From positions 4,016,700-4,080,699 of the forward strand of contig CM063245.1 of NCBI GenBank assembly GCA_032158295.1: a stretch of DNA of 64,000 nt, read 5' to 3'. The stretch's first letter is position 1, and the number at the start of each line of letters is the position of its first letter. Positions 22,833 to 34,598 of this stretch are shown one piece after another. The notes under the pieces were generated by a model. The model saw only the letters and a program-made list of their open reading frames with translations, did no database searches and was not told the origin of the DNA. A program made the position numbers and the translations under genes. The stretch is from Pycnopodia helianthoides (lineage: Eukaryota > Echinodermata > Asteroidea > Forcipulatida > Asteriidae).

Positions 22833-25800
22833 CTACATGATGTCAACTAGTGCTCTGTCCAAATACATATTTCCATTGAACTCTGTGGAACCAGGCGGCA
22901 GTAGGGCAAGGTAGACTGGCGTATAAGCCCCTTCATCGATTGTCTTTTCTCCAAGATGACTGCTCATGTCTGTTTTAACATGACCGGGGCAGCACTGCAA
23001 TGAAACAATGATGTCATAAATTCAAACAGGAAGATGTTGTTCAACCCCACAGGAACTAATATTTTTTAACTGTATTTATTTCAATATGTGGTGGAAAAAT
23101 TACGATATAATGACTATACAAATTATTCGATCATCGTTACACATTATATTTGTTCTGCAAGTCCGTTTCTGGAACATTTTTTTATTAAATGGTATGCAAG
23201 TTCGCACAAAAAAGGCTAGAAGCCACTCTTGGGTAAGGGGCTACAAGAACATAAGTATTTAAGATGAAAATTACTTAGGGGAGCTGAAGGTAGGAATATA
23301 TTTCCTCTTAAAACAGTCTAGATTGTAGGATGGAGGGAAACATGCACCAGACAAGGAGTTCCAAAAGGATGCAGTACGTGGAATAAAGCCAAGTTATTAT
23401 GTCAGAATCAATCAAATAATTAATATTTTTTTGAAAGTTGTTTTCCCTCTCAAAACAATTTCCATCATTGTAATAATTTTGCTGCTTCTTTAACGAAAAC
23501 AAATCTCTAGCACTTACAGCCATAATGAGTATATCATCTTGAGGCCTGTCGATCTGGACAGCGTTTCCCAATATTTTAGTTCCACAGATTAATCCAAGTT
23601 TGACTGTTCCATATGCCGAGCTGGGCCAACCTTTACTTTTGTGATTCCCCTCCTTGGCAGCTCTGGAAAGAACAGTGGAGAAATCACAGACCTGAGTTAA
23701 TTTTAATGCCAAATGAACACTTTGAACTGTGAAGTTACCTCCATGATTTAGTACAGCATGTTTTAAATGTTTCTAGAGTGCAGATATATGTTAATGTTGT
23801 TGCATATCTGTCTAAAATCCCCCTATGCATGTTCTCTGATCTGTGTCAAAATGTCCCACATGCTATGCACATAATTATGAACTGACTCATGCCCCACATT
23901 TCCTTCGCTGCATTGTTTGGTCAATCAGTGCTCCAAGATGCACTGTAAAAAATGTAATAAAGGCATTATACAGGTTTGGTAGAGCTAACAAAATAGTCAC
24001 AGACAGTGTTCATATTTTGTAAGATCAACCCTATAAATGCAACAGCAAACCTGTAAAAATTTGGGCCTAACCCGTTGTGTGAGTGAGGAGAAAATAGTGA
24101 AAATCCATGCACAATTTTCAGCATCGTCCTTAATTTTTGTTGTAACAACCAAAATTACCTGTTCTTCCCGGTTTTCAGATACAGTTTTCTCGAATATGAC
24201 TTACTTTCGGAGAAAAATATTTCACAGAAATATGTTTCTAGTTTGAACTTCATAATCAGTAAGCTTTCAGACTAAAATTCCACAATGTTTTTTATCCTTA
24301 CCAATACTGTAAAATAATGTACCTTTAAGCGTGACAAATGTGAAATTACACATTGGTTTGTTGTCTCTAGATTTATACATAATATCAGCAATTACCTTTT
24401 TACCTTTGCACATAATACATGCACCCTGGCGTACCTGCTATGCAATTTGTTATGATACCTGTTTTGTGTGATGTGATTACTCGATCAGTGCACTGTGTAG
24501 CCGCACTAGCACTCTCCGTTGGTGAAATGCAGGTACATTATTATTTATCCTGAGCACATTATGCAAGCGCTAGAATTCAATAATGTAAAATCAGTGTAAA
24601 AGAGTAACTCAAACATCACAGTTTGGATTTCGGTAGGGTCCTAACCTAACTCATTGTCTTTACCTCCTCAAGTAAAAGTGTGAAGTTCTTGTCATAAAAA
24701 TGCCGGAGCTGAATGTCAATAACACAAACTGGTCTTGGCCTTGGTGTCCCCTTCAAAAGTTTCCCATAGACTTTAAGATTTTCCATTGGAAGTGCCCTTT
24801 GCAAAATGAAAAAATGGCCTTGCCCTCTCAAAGACGAAATTCCAGGCATAGAGGCCTTTTCTGCATGTCGTCTGCATACTGTACAGCATGCTGTTTTTGT
24901 CTTCGGGGAGGGGATGCATACAGAGTGCCGGAGTTGAATGTCAATATTAACAACACAATACACTCACTCTATAAACTCTCTCATGAGAAGGTTGATGTCC
25001 TCCTCCGTTTTGACAGCTCTGAAACGAGCTTTGTTCTCCTCACTCAATTCATTGAAAGCTTTTGCTCCATTCATGCTGGAAACGTTAACTATCCTGTACA
25101 CCAAAAATGATGAATTAATTTTATTTTAGTTAATAAGATATCAGGAACTTGGAGTCATACAGAAGGGAAACATTGGTATGCATAAATAACAAAGGGCACT
25201 TAAAGGTAGGGATGTAGATTGTGAAAGCTTCAGCTGAATACAGTGTCTACTTGTTGAGAAAACAGCAAAATATTGTCACTGTATTTCCACAAAAACGTTG
25301 AGCCTATCAATGTTTAGCGAGAGGTCACTGCATCTCTGGCTGCGGCCTTCATAAGCGGACACCAAACCTCAGAAATCTGAGCCAACGATTCAAGCATGAA
25401 TCAGATTCAAACTTTTTATCGATTCCTAATCAACAGGGGTGTTTCAGACAAAATAATTTCACAGGATGCAAAAAAAAATGAAAACATTTTGGAGGGTCAT
25501 TACTAAAGTAAAACCCTACCTTTGAATCAGTAACAGTTGGTTAATTATATTTTTTTAATTATAAATGGCAACTGGAAACAAGGAAATACATTCCCACATG
25601 CCCATAAACACCACTGGATTGAAGGAGAGAACACGCTCCTTTTATGGGATGAGAAGGATGGTGGTGTAATGCTACATGTTTGTGTGTTTTCAAACTGTAT
25701 AAACTCCACGGCATCTGCAAACAAACAGTGTTAACAGGCTATAGACGGATTGCATGTGACATCATTGACCACCATCTTTGATGAAAAGCAACGGAAACAT

Positions 25801-28800
25801 GCACCAATGCACACAGCTCTCAGCCAATGATAGCCTTTCAAGTGCGCACATTTCATCATAATGAAAGCCAACAAATGTGTCTATTGTAATATAAATTTTT
25901 ATTGCATGGTCAAGGCATGTTGAAATGCATTTCCTCAATCAAATCTGTGGTCAACTTTCTATACCTGCCATGGGGTTTTATTACAGGGTGAAAAGAATTG
26001 CAAATATCCAGAGTTGCCCTGTAGTCAGTTGCCATTGTAATGGTTGCTTGGTTTCCAAAGGGTTCAGTGGAGCCTCGCTGAAGGAAAAAAAGAACAAAAA
26101 GAGAAGAGGTAACTTTGGGTAAAAAATGGTTGTCCAGTACTTGAAGGAAGAAGAATTATCAAACAGTGAACAGATTCAGTTGCTATGGAAACAGATTAGG
26201 TTACAATTTTTTTAAAGAAAATCTTGACACAACAGATGAAGGACACAACATTTCAATTTTTCTAAATTTTAAATTAACTATTTCATTGGTATTGAACATA
26301 CTGATCACATTCGCATATAAATGTACCTGTTCAAATCCAACCTCAGACTGGAGTCTTGCATGTGGATCTGGTTTTCAGTCCCAACCTGATTACATGCGTT
26401 TTCCCCATTTTGGGTTTCCTCCCATATCTAAAACTGAATATTTCTTCTTAGATTCTAATGACCATCCTTAAATTGGTCATTGCTCTGTTGGACGTGTAAC
26501 AAAATTAATAACAAATAAAAACATGAATGAATAAAATTTAGAACGCTTGAAAAATCTGTTTTTAAAAATGGTTTTGTACAGGTTTATTCCAACTGAAATA
26601 AATTTAAATAAGAACTGTGTTGCTGGAAGCTTTATATTAAAGGAACATTACAGAATTGATTTTTGCTAACAAAACAGTTGCACGCAGTGTAAGCACTTTA
26701 TGTAATCCACCATATACATAAACTGACAAACCTGTAGAAGTTTGAGATCGATCGGCCTCTGGGTCACGAGAAAATAGTGAAAAACCGATTACACACTTGC
26801 AAGAAATCATATAGATTCAACAAATGAATAAAACGCTCACTGAGCGATAAACTCCAATCGGAAAATGAGTTTATTCATTTCTCATCAAATAAGGCATTTC
26901 AGACAGAAATATTTCAAGGGATGTTTTCTACTATCATCATCATTAGACAGTGTAAGTTTTATGTAAATCTGTGATAAAAAAGTATATTTTACAAGTTTTT
27001 TTCTTACCAATTCTGTAATGTTCCTTTAAGTATTTAGTATTGAGTATTTATCACAGCGTTTTGAAGAAGATACCAAAGTGGTAGTCTGTTTTTAGTTTCA
27101 AGACTTTGTAGCGCTAATGCCACAAATGTATTTAGACCTCTGCGGTAGACAGCGTATTACCTTAAATGCAATCCCTGCATTATTTATCAGTATATCCAAC
27201 CCTCCATAAGTTTTCTGAAGGTGTTCTCGCAGCTTAGTAACACTTCCTTCATCAGTGATGTCCAATTGGTGGAATTTAGGCTGGAGACCTTCCTGGTTGA
27301 GTTTAGCCACGGCCTCTTTACCCCTCCCTTCATCTCTTGCAGTAAGGTAGACGATTCCGTTGTCAAGCTGCTTACATAGGGTTCGCACGATGCCAAAACC
27401 AATACCCTTGTTGCTACCAGTAACCTAAAAATGCAATCGTTTGATTTGTTAAGTAGTTTGGTTTTACCGACTCTCCATTTGGAACATTTTGAGAAGCTCG
27501 TTTAGCTGGCTACATGTACTGAGTTCATTGCTTCCGACAATTATGTGAACAACTCATGTCCCGTATTCAAAGGGAACACTGAAAGGGGGCTAGTTCATTG
27601 GTTTGATATCAATGTGTAGTGATTGGGCGACTGTTTTTGGATAAATTACAGAACCTAATCATAATCATTATTAGTTCATTCGTTACTAAAAATGTCAAAT
27701 ATTTGAGAACTAAACTGAGTATATTTTGTATATATTTAGTAAACAAAATTTCTGATTTAAAAAAAATAAAATTTTCAAGCTGCTTGTATCATTGGTGAAA
27801 TGTCACATAATTGTTTTCAAATTTGAACTTTTCATTGACCTTTTCTTCCAAAACAAGTATAAAATCATATACATTTTTATCATAAATTTTGTTGTTTTTT
27901 CGAAACTGAAAATACATTGATGATGAAAGAACGTACTTTCACGTAAAAACCACAAAAATATTGGGCGCAACAAAAAAGAAGAGAAACATTTCACAGTGCT
28001 GTAGTGGGCTCTCAATATGTGTAATTACTCCAATCAATGTGTGACAAGCAGCGGTACAGGTCAAAGAAAATTGTGCCCCGTGAACAAGTGACTAAAATTT
28101 TTTGAAGGATGACTGTTGTACTTGCCAATTATCATTGGATAAATTAGCTTCATTAACCCTCTTGCTGTCTGACCATTCAATACCATTCAAGTGGTTTTGA
28201 ATGATAGATAAACTATGCCAGCCTGAAATATGATACCATGAGGGAATGCATGTACACAGTACACAGTTAGTTCTGAGCACAGTTGAGCCACCGTACACAA
28301 CCTTGGCAGTCGAATGGTTTCAAATGGTTGGTCAACTCACTGGAAAATGTTGCCAAAAGTCACTGACAGTAGGAGGGTTAAAGTCTAGAGAAAAGTGCTT
28401 TGCAGGCTATTTGAAAAAATTGCTTTTGATATGAGTCTTACCTCCAGGTTCACACCGAGATATGGGGCTAAACCTAGACTTGGCTCCAAGTCTGTGATTG
28501 TGGTTTTTGACTATAGGTCTTGTTTTGTCTACCCGAAGATACAGTAATGCCTGAAATAGTGCCCTTTTGTGGATTATATCCCGCCCAGCATTCACTTTTG
28601 ATCACAGACTTGGGAATCTTAAATCTCGTTCATCGGTTTGTACTTTGTACACACCCTAGGCGCATTAGTCCAAAAGTGGATGCAACAATCCTATCGGTCA
28701 GAATCGCAAAAAGCCTTTGATAAAATGAATATTTGAATTGAACAATTTTGTAACACAGTAAATAGTACAGAAATACAACATTGATGGCATGTTATTAAAT

Positions 28801-31431
28801 TATGCCGCTGCTCTTGAATTTAACTTGCAGCTTTCAAATAATTAAAAAACAAATAGATTCTGGTTTTTAAATTCAAATTTGCAGGAAAATTACCCTGTGA
28901 TTCCATTTAAACCATAGGTAACAACGGTATTTCTTCTCGTAAGAATCAGGTAATTTAGTATTTTTTTTATATTTTAAGATCCTGTGTTATTTTAACTATA
29001 CACTTTAAATACCATACCTACGAAAACTACAAAGCACTATTAAAGATTAATATTGATGAGATTTAACACAGAAAATATGAAGTGGTTGTTACCTAAATGC
29101 AGCCAACAGGGCGAGTGTTGCCTCCTGATTGGTCATCTCTTGATCTGGTATCAGTGTTGTTATGTAAATTTCAGTTCTGAATAAATGAATATTTTAATAC
29201 ACAAGAGGGTCAAGTCTGAGACTGCGAGTTAGGGCGTTTGATAGCCAATCTGTGAGGGGAGTTTTGCATGGCTGATGCAGAGAACTAACAGTGATTTCAA
29301 ACTTGAAATCAAGTCTAGGGCTTACCAAGCGTCATTTGGTTTTAAAGTAGTAAAAATTTGTCAAATCTGGTCACTAGTCTGACAAAATTGGTCGAAATTT
29401 GGCAAATCTACTCACTAGTCTGACAAAAATAGTCCAAATTTGCACATATGTGGATTTTCACATTAGTTGTCTCGTAACCCCCCGGTATGCCACCGTTGGG
29501 AGGATGGAGGGTTACACCTATCGCGTTCTACTCGAGCTAATGAAGCATTTGTCCATGTTAGGTTGCAATCGGCTAAAGAATGTGTGAGAAGAAGCATTTT
29601 GTAAATATTCAATAAATGACCACTAGTACTGACCACCGCATGACCATTGGCCAAAATGTATTTCCATTCCTAGGTAGGGCAGGTGTCAAGGTTTAATTTT
29701 ACCAAGTTTGGTTAAAATCGGCCTAAAATACAAGTTTTAGTAGTACTAGTTTAGGAGTTATGGCCTTTTTCATTTTTGATTTTGTGACCGTCTGACCAAC
29801 CAAAGAAAGAAAGAAAGAAAGAATTCTAGCATTACAATATATCACTCAGCCTGCTTCGCATAAGGACAACAGTTTTTTTATGTCTTTGTGTGCAAAACTT
29901 TGCAGTGGCTGCGGGTCTGGGTAGCCACACACACTCACATGGTGACTATTTAGTTTTTACACAAAGGAACAAAGGTCCCACCATGCCCGCCCGCAGCATT
30001 TTTATTTGTTAAACTGGGTCCCAACAAGGTAATTCTTTAGAAAAGGGAATGATAGAACAACAATAGGAAGTCCCCACAATGGTGTGTGCAAAACCGATGT
30101 GTACAAACACGGTGAGTGCAAAAAGGTATGTCCCACAACGGTCCCAGGGACTCCCAACAATGACGTAACCCTGGGCTCCGTCGCGTTTGTAGAGTGGATG
30201 TGGTTTCTTCCAATTACCGCAAACTTCTACCTAAAATTGTTAACTCCCTTCCTGTTTGCCTGAGAAATGAATTTACTGGTATATCAAGGAAGCATTTCCT
30301 TACCATCTGAAAGAGTTTTATTTGGACAAGTATAATCATTTTTTTTGCGTTAACTTCTCATGTCATTCATGCTCTAAATCAGCAGGGCATTAATAATATA
30401 AACATTTTCATTGCATTAACTTCTTGTTTCATTCATGCTCAAAATCAGCAGGGCATTAATCATTATATTTTATTCTTTCTTTATCATATTTGTAGTCTTT
30501 TATTTGTTGACCTCAGGATAGTATATTAAATTTCCGCATGCAATTAATAATTATGAATATATAAACATACATGTAGATTAGGAACCAATAGCAGTCAGTA
30601 CGGGTGCATAGACATTTTACAGGATTTTTTGCTGTGATGGGATTTCTTGCAATAGTCAGACATGACTAGTTTTAGGCATTCAATCCTGTTGTCATGCAGC
30701 TGACGTGCCGTGTGCAAAACTTGTGCGAGCGATCTCCAAAAATACCTAAGTTACTGGTAATTGTTATAAATCAAATAAGTAAAATGTACCTGAAATTTGA
30801 AAAATAAAATACTAATTTTACCTTTTGAAAACGTAAATAAAATGTTCGTATTTTCTATGGGTGTTTCAATTGGAAACAAGAAAGTAAAAAAAAAAAATTA
30901 TTATCCCAACCAGAAAAAACTACCTGCCAAGATCGGTCTAGGGGGCCTTTTCACACTGAACACAATGACGCTATTCACACCGCGCGAAACTGGATCGCTT
31001 TTGCCGAAGAGCTTGCCAAATAATTATTGTCTCAGCATTGTCAGATTTTACCACTATGAGAGGACAATAACTTCCGATCATAGTAAGAAATCCGACTATT
31101 GAAGGGCTGGTAAGAATGTCCCGTAAAAAGTCTACGCACCCGTACTGGCAGTCTGGGTACTCCACTACAGGAGGGTTATACCTCCTCTGGATGTTACCTC
31201 CATTTGTACTTTTTTTATTACATTTTTTTATTACTATTATAACAGTTGTTATTTTATGTATTTACACGTTTTGCAAATGGAAATAAACCAACCAACCAAA
31301 CAAACAAACCTTTGACCTCCTACCTGGGCAAAGATTACTTTCAGCAGCAGAAAACAGTCAACAATCGAATGTTGCCATTCATTCAGTACCACATTATTTT
31401 TACTTACCACAGCCACTCGTAGACCTGCCAT
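22833..31431 (-). CDS. CBR1: Carbonyl reductase (NADPH), classical SDR, copy A, 6 exons, intact
   Basis: Minus-strand exons 31408-31431, 27161-27424, 25965-26077, 24968-25093, 23518-23662 and 22833-22994 join in phase to 834 nt, 277 aa, exactly the length of human CBR1. All borders are GT/AG. Motifs in order: the nucleotide-binding VTGSNKGIG, RGKEAVAKLN, FHQLDITD, the NNAGIAFK motif, VNVSSMNG holding the catalytic Ser, GWPSSAYGTVK holding catalytic Tyr and Lys (YxxxK), and CCPGHVKTDM. The family is cytosolic and monomeric and reduces quinones, aldehydes and ketones with NADPH. CBR1 is favoured over other SDRs by the unbroken end-to-end match, including TPVYLALLPP. Intron 1 is about 4 kb and carries a piggyBac-type MITE. 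Intron 2 carries a 393-bp MITE. Copy B lies upstream in the same orientation. Confidence 0.93.
23958..24328. mobile_element. Degenerate MITE related to family TTAAAGGAACATTACAG
   Basis: Ends TAAAGGCATTATACAGGTTT and CCAATACTGTAAAATAATGT-ACCTTTAA are inverted and resemble the intact family but with many changes. The interior retains the CAAACCTGTAAAAATTTG and AGAAAATAGTGAAAA words. Located in intron 4 of carbonyl reductase copy A. Confidence 0.5.
25200..25523. mobile_element. MITE, family TTAAAGGTAGGG, copy 2
   Basis: Begins TTAAAGGTAGGGATGTAGAT and ends AAACCCTACCTTTGA. Interior words (AGTGTCTACTTGTTGAG, TTTAGCGAGAGGTCACTG, CATCTCTGGCTGC) match the copy at 8251. In intron 3 of carbonyl reductase copy A. 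The matching intron of copy B lacks it. Confidence 0.65.
26637..27029. mobile_element. MITE, family TTAAAGGAACATTACAG, copy 1
   Basis: 393 bp with inverted ends TTAAAGGAACATTACAGAAT and ATTCTGTAATGTTCCTTTAA. Highly similar to 34131-34523 and, in reverse, 61663-62046. An inner palindrome pairs GAATAAAACGCTCACTGAGC with itself around the centre. In intron 2 of carbonyl reductase copy A; the homologous intron of copy B is uninterrupted there. Confidence 0.85.
28153..28381. mobile_element. piggyBac-type MITE, copy 3 (complete)
   Basis: TTAACCCTCTTGCTGTCTGA at the left and GACAGTAGGAGGGTTAA at the right: TTAA on both sides and inverted CCCT/AGGG ends. 229 bp. In intron 1 of carbonyl reductase copy A; the aligned position in copy B is empty (AGCTCCATTATTTTAGAG). 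Confidence 0.8.
29803..29822. repeat. Short (GAAA)n microsatellite
   Basis: About five GAAA units in intron 1 of carbonyl reductase copy A. Confidence 0.85.
30347..30475. repeat. About 70-bp unit present twice in tandem
   Basis: GCGTTAACTTCTCATGTCAT and GCATTAACTTCTTGTTTCAT begin two adjacent units that both continue through AATCAGCAGGGCATTAAT. In intron 1 of copy A. Confidence 0.75.
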
Positions 31432-31441
31432 AATAATCGAT

Positions 31442-31586
31442 TTTCAAAAATCTACTTGATTACACGTTATCTGCTCGATCTTAGCGTGAAAAAGGTTCAA
31501 AATCTGGCAGGTCGACTACAACAAAAACAACTACACACAGTCAAAACACCACGTCAATGACCCAGTCGGGTTCTACTATTAATGTG
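31442..31586 (-). promoter_or_regulatory. Conserved upstream block of carbonyl reductase copy A (promoter/5' UTR candidate)
   Basis: Starting about 25 bases upstream of the ATG, this block shares a run of roughly 60 identical bases with copy B (beginning ACTTGATTACACGTTATCTG on +) and stays similar until about 31586, where homology stops abruptly. A conserved upstream boundary suggests that the duplicon ended within or just beyond the promoter. No TATA box is evident. Confidence 0.5.
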
Positions 31587-32492
31587 TTAAACGCAGTATT
31601 TGAGGCGTCTGGGTATAGTGCTCCAACTAAACTGCAGCGGTCAGTGTACACCACTGATCTCTAGGTGTACACTTATCACACGGGGTCAACAGTGAAGGGA
31701 TCTGGGGAGGCGCCCATACCTTATGCGTGTATACATGATTAGCCAACGTGTGGTATGGAAAAAAAATATGTCAGTTTGTTTATGTACCATACCAGTACGG
31801 CTTTGCACCGTCCCGCCACAGAACCACCCATCTGCTGTCCCAATGACCCCTGACATGCTACGAAATCGTTATACCCAAATTGATAAGTAGGGTAATTGTG
31901 AAACAAGCCATCGGTCGGCATAAATTAAGTTGTGTGACTCTGTAAAAAAAAAGAAGATTAATTATTTTCCAGTCGTGTAAATTAATGCACAAAGTTGATA
32001 AAATCACTGCAGAATGACAACGGCCTGAAATCATCTATTATGAAGATCAGAGTAAACAGACTGACATAAGGAAAGGGACCGAAATAATATTTAAAGAGAT
32101 CGAAAAGTAATTTCGAGGGGAAGAAAAAATATTTTGAAGGAACCAAAACGCCGGGAGTTACATCCCTTTATGTAGAATAAAGACTCCAACTGAATAAAAA
32201 GCTAATCGTATTTATACTTTATAACATTATTCATTGAAAAGACAAAGGATGGCTCAATGAAAATAATCGTATTAAAGATGACATGGTTACCTTCATTATA
32301 AGTAAACCAATTATTGTTAATATTTTAGTCACGCACCACTTAGGACTCTTATTATGCGTGTTGGATTTTTTGAAGTTGTGTAGAACCCATGATAGGACAA
32401 ATTTGTACAGTGTATAATGGTATGGGACTTTTGAATCACGTACACACCCCCATAAAAAATCCAACTTGTAGTGCACTGTACGCGGTATATAT
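31587..32492. other. Region between duplicons, no gene recognised
   Basis: No exon, RNA gene or transposon end is recognised. Copy B-type flanking sequence begins with the tandem block at 32493. Confidence 0.35.
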
Positions 32493-33873
32493 GTTATGGG
32501 TTCATTATGATTGAGACTCAAAGAAAAGAGACAATGACTACTTGACTTTGCTGAGAACTCTTTGGGTCATGTTCAGTACATGTAATGCTTTAGGACTTGA
32601 GTGGCATTATACATTATGAGTTGTTAATTTGTTCACTGTTCAATGGTGTAGGATGTAGGAGTCCGAGATGACACATGTATTGTGTGTTTTTTCCGCAAAG
32701 CGGAAATTTGCTTAGAAATAAAATGTTAGTTTTCTTTTCAATATTTCCAAGTAAGGCTGATGAATGTAAACACCCGACGAGTAAACCGGCTAGTAGTCAT
32801 TCCGGGGAAAGGGGCAAATAAACTCGGTTGTGAGCAAAAATGAGGGTCACTTTTTCGATTAAAGTACCCTCTTTGGAGTCGGTAAAGAGTCCTCTGATCT
32901 CTTTTAATCCACCTAAAATAAAATAATTAAATATGGCGTGAGTTGCTTTAGCTTTTATTTCCCCCTTCGCTTTTCATCGATAGTATGCTTAAATTTTTTA
33001 AACAATATAAAAAATTACTTTGTTCTCAAATTTGTAACAGTTTCCACAGAAGCGTCAGTTTTTCCTCTGTGGTTTTTCATATACCATTTCAAAGGTCAGC
33101 AACTTTAATTTTGCATGAAGTATACACGATGTACCTTTACCACATTGTTATGGGTTCATTATGATTGAGACTCAACAATTACTGCTTGAGTTTGTTGAGA
33201 ACTCTTTGGGTCAGTGCATTTAATGCTTTAGGACATGAGTGGCATTATACATTATGAGTTGTCACTAGAGGGCGGTATATAAGATTAGTGGTCAGAGCTA
33301 GCCGTAACGGCTCTGTGAGTGGTATACTCCCAACACACATGAGCATGCGCAATGTGTTGCACCTCGGTTTGTACACTGTTCAATGGTGTAGGATGTAGGA
33401 GTCCGAGATGACACATGTATTGTGTGTTTTTCCGCAAATCGGAAATTTGCTTAGAAATAAAATGTTAGTTTTCTGTTCAATATTTCCAAGTAAGGCTGTT
33501 GAATGTTTGGGCTATAATGCCCAACTTTGAATGTAAACACCCGACGAGTAAACCGGCTAGTCCATCCCGGGAAAGGGGCAAATAATCTCGAGTTGTGAGC
33601 ACAAATGAGGGACACTTTTTCGATTATAGTACCCTCTCGGAGTCGGTATAGAGTTCTCTGATCTCTTTTAATCCACCTAAAATAAAATAATTAAATCTGG
33701 CGTGAGTTGCTTTAGCTTTTATTTTCCCCTTCGCTTTTCATCGATAGTATGCTTAAATTTTTAAAACAATATAAACAATTACGTTGTTCTCCAATTTGTA
33801 ACAGTTTCCACAGAAGCGTCAGTTTTTCCTCTGTGGTTTTTCATATACCATTTCAAAGGTCAGCAACTTTAAT
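32493..33873. repeat. Tandem duplication of a roughly 620-730 bp block
   Basis: Units at about 32493-33113 and 33147-33873 both begin GTTATGGGTTCATTATGATT and share GGTGTAGGATGTAGGAGTCC, CACCCGACGAGTAAACCGGC and GTTTCCACAGAAGCGTCAGT. The second unit carries about 100 extra bases at 33254-33370. The end of the block is homologous to the 3' flank of carbonyl reductase copy A at 21840-21990. Confidence 0.85.
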
Positions 33874-34130
33874 TCATTAAATTCTTCCCTGCATTGCAAG
33901 AATGTAGCCAAAAACTCAAAAATACAAACCGGAATTGGAATGAAAGAGACAGTAATACAAAATTAATATTTGTATTTTAAGTCTTTTTTAGAAGTACACA
34001 AGCATATTAGGTGGTTTCAAAATAAATGTAAAAAAGAACTGTAAGAAAGAAAAAAACTATAGTCTTAAATGTTTACTTTAAAGTGCAAATAACACAGAAT
34101 GGCTGAGTTGTTGCTTCTTCCACTATTTAT

Positions 34131-34523
34131 TTAAAGGAACATTACAGAATTGGTTTTTGCTAACAAAACAGTTGCTTGCAGTGTAAGCACTTTATGTAAT
34201 CCACCATATACATAAACTGACAAACCTGTCGAAGTTTGAGATCGATCGGCCATCTGGGTCACGAGAAAATAGTTAAAAACCGATTACACATTTTGCATGA
34301 AATCATATAGATTCAACAAATGAATAAAACGCTCACTGAGCGATAAACTCCAATCGGAAAATTAGTTTATTCATTTCTCATCAAATATGGCATTTCAGAC
34401 AGAAATATTTGAAGGGATGTTTTCTACTATCATCATCATTAGACCGTGTAAGTTTTATGTAAATCTGTGATCAAAAAGTATATTTTACAAGTTGGTTTCT
34501 TACCAATTCTGTAATGTTCCTTT
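34131..34523. mobile_element. MITE, family TTAAAGGAACATTACAG, copy 2
   Basis: Ends TTAAAGGAACATTACAGAAT and ATTCTGTAATGTTCCTTTG. It interrupts the 3' flank of carbonyl reductase copy B; the aligned flank of copy A at 22755-22770 is uninterrupted, giving an empty-site comparison. Nearly identical to the copy at 26637. Confidence 0.85.
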
Positions 34524-34598
34524 GATATAAAGTTGCATTAAAGCCAATTGATACCCAAATTTTCATATTGAATACTATAGTCTGGTAGACTGCTAGTG

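Larger units (their letters stand above)
21840..31586. repeat. Carbonyl-reductase duplicon, copy A (approximate limits)
   Basis: This block aligns collinearly with about 33690-40097. The shared parts include 3' flank (GTTTCCACAGAAGC; the GAAAGAGACAGTAATACAAA block), all six exons, intron segments and about 150 bp upstream of the start codon. Similarity stops near 31586 in copy A and 40097 in copy B. The left limit is blurred by local tandem copies of the 3' flank. Confidence 0.75.

Noticed and set aside
27187..27402. Second open frame overlapping carbonyl reductase exon 2, repeated at 37626-37841
   Set aside because: Alternate frame of a well-supported exon; identical in both copies only because the DNA is identical.
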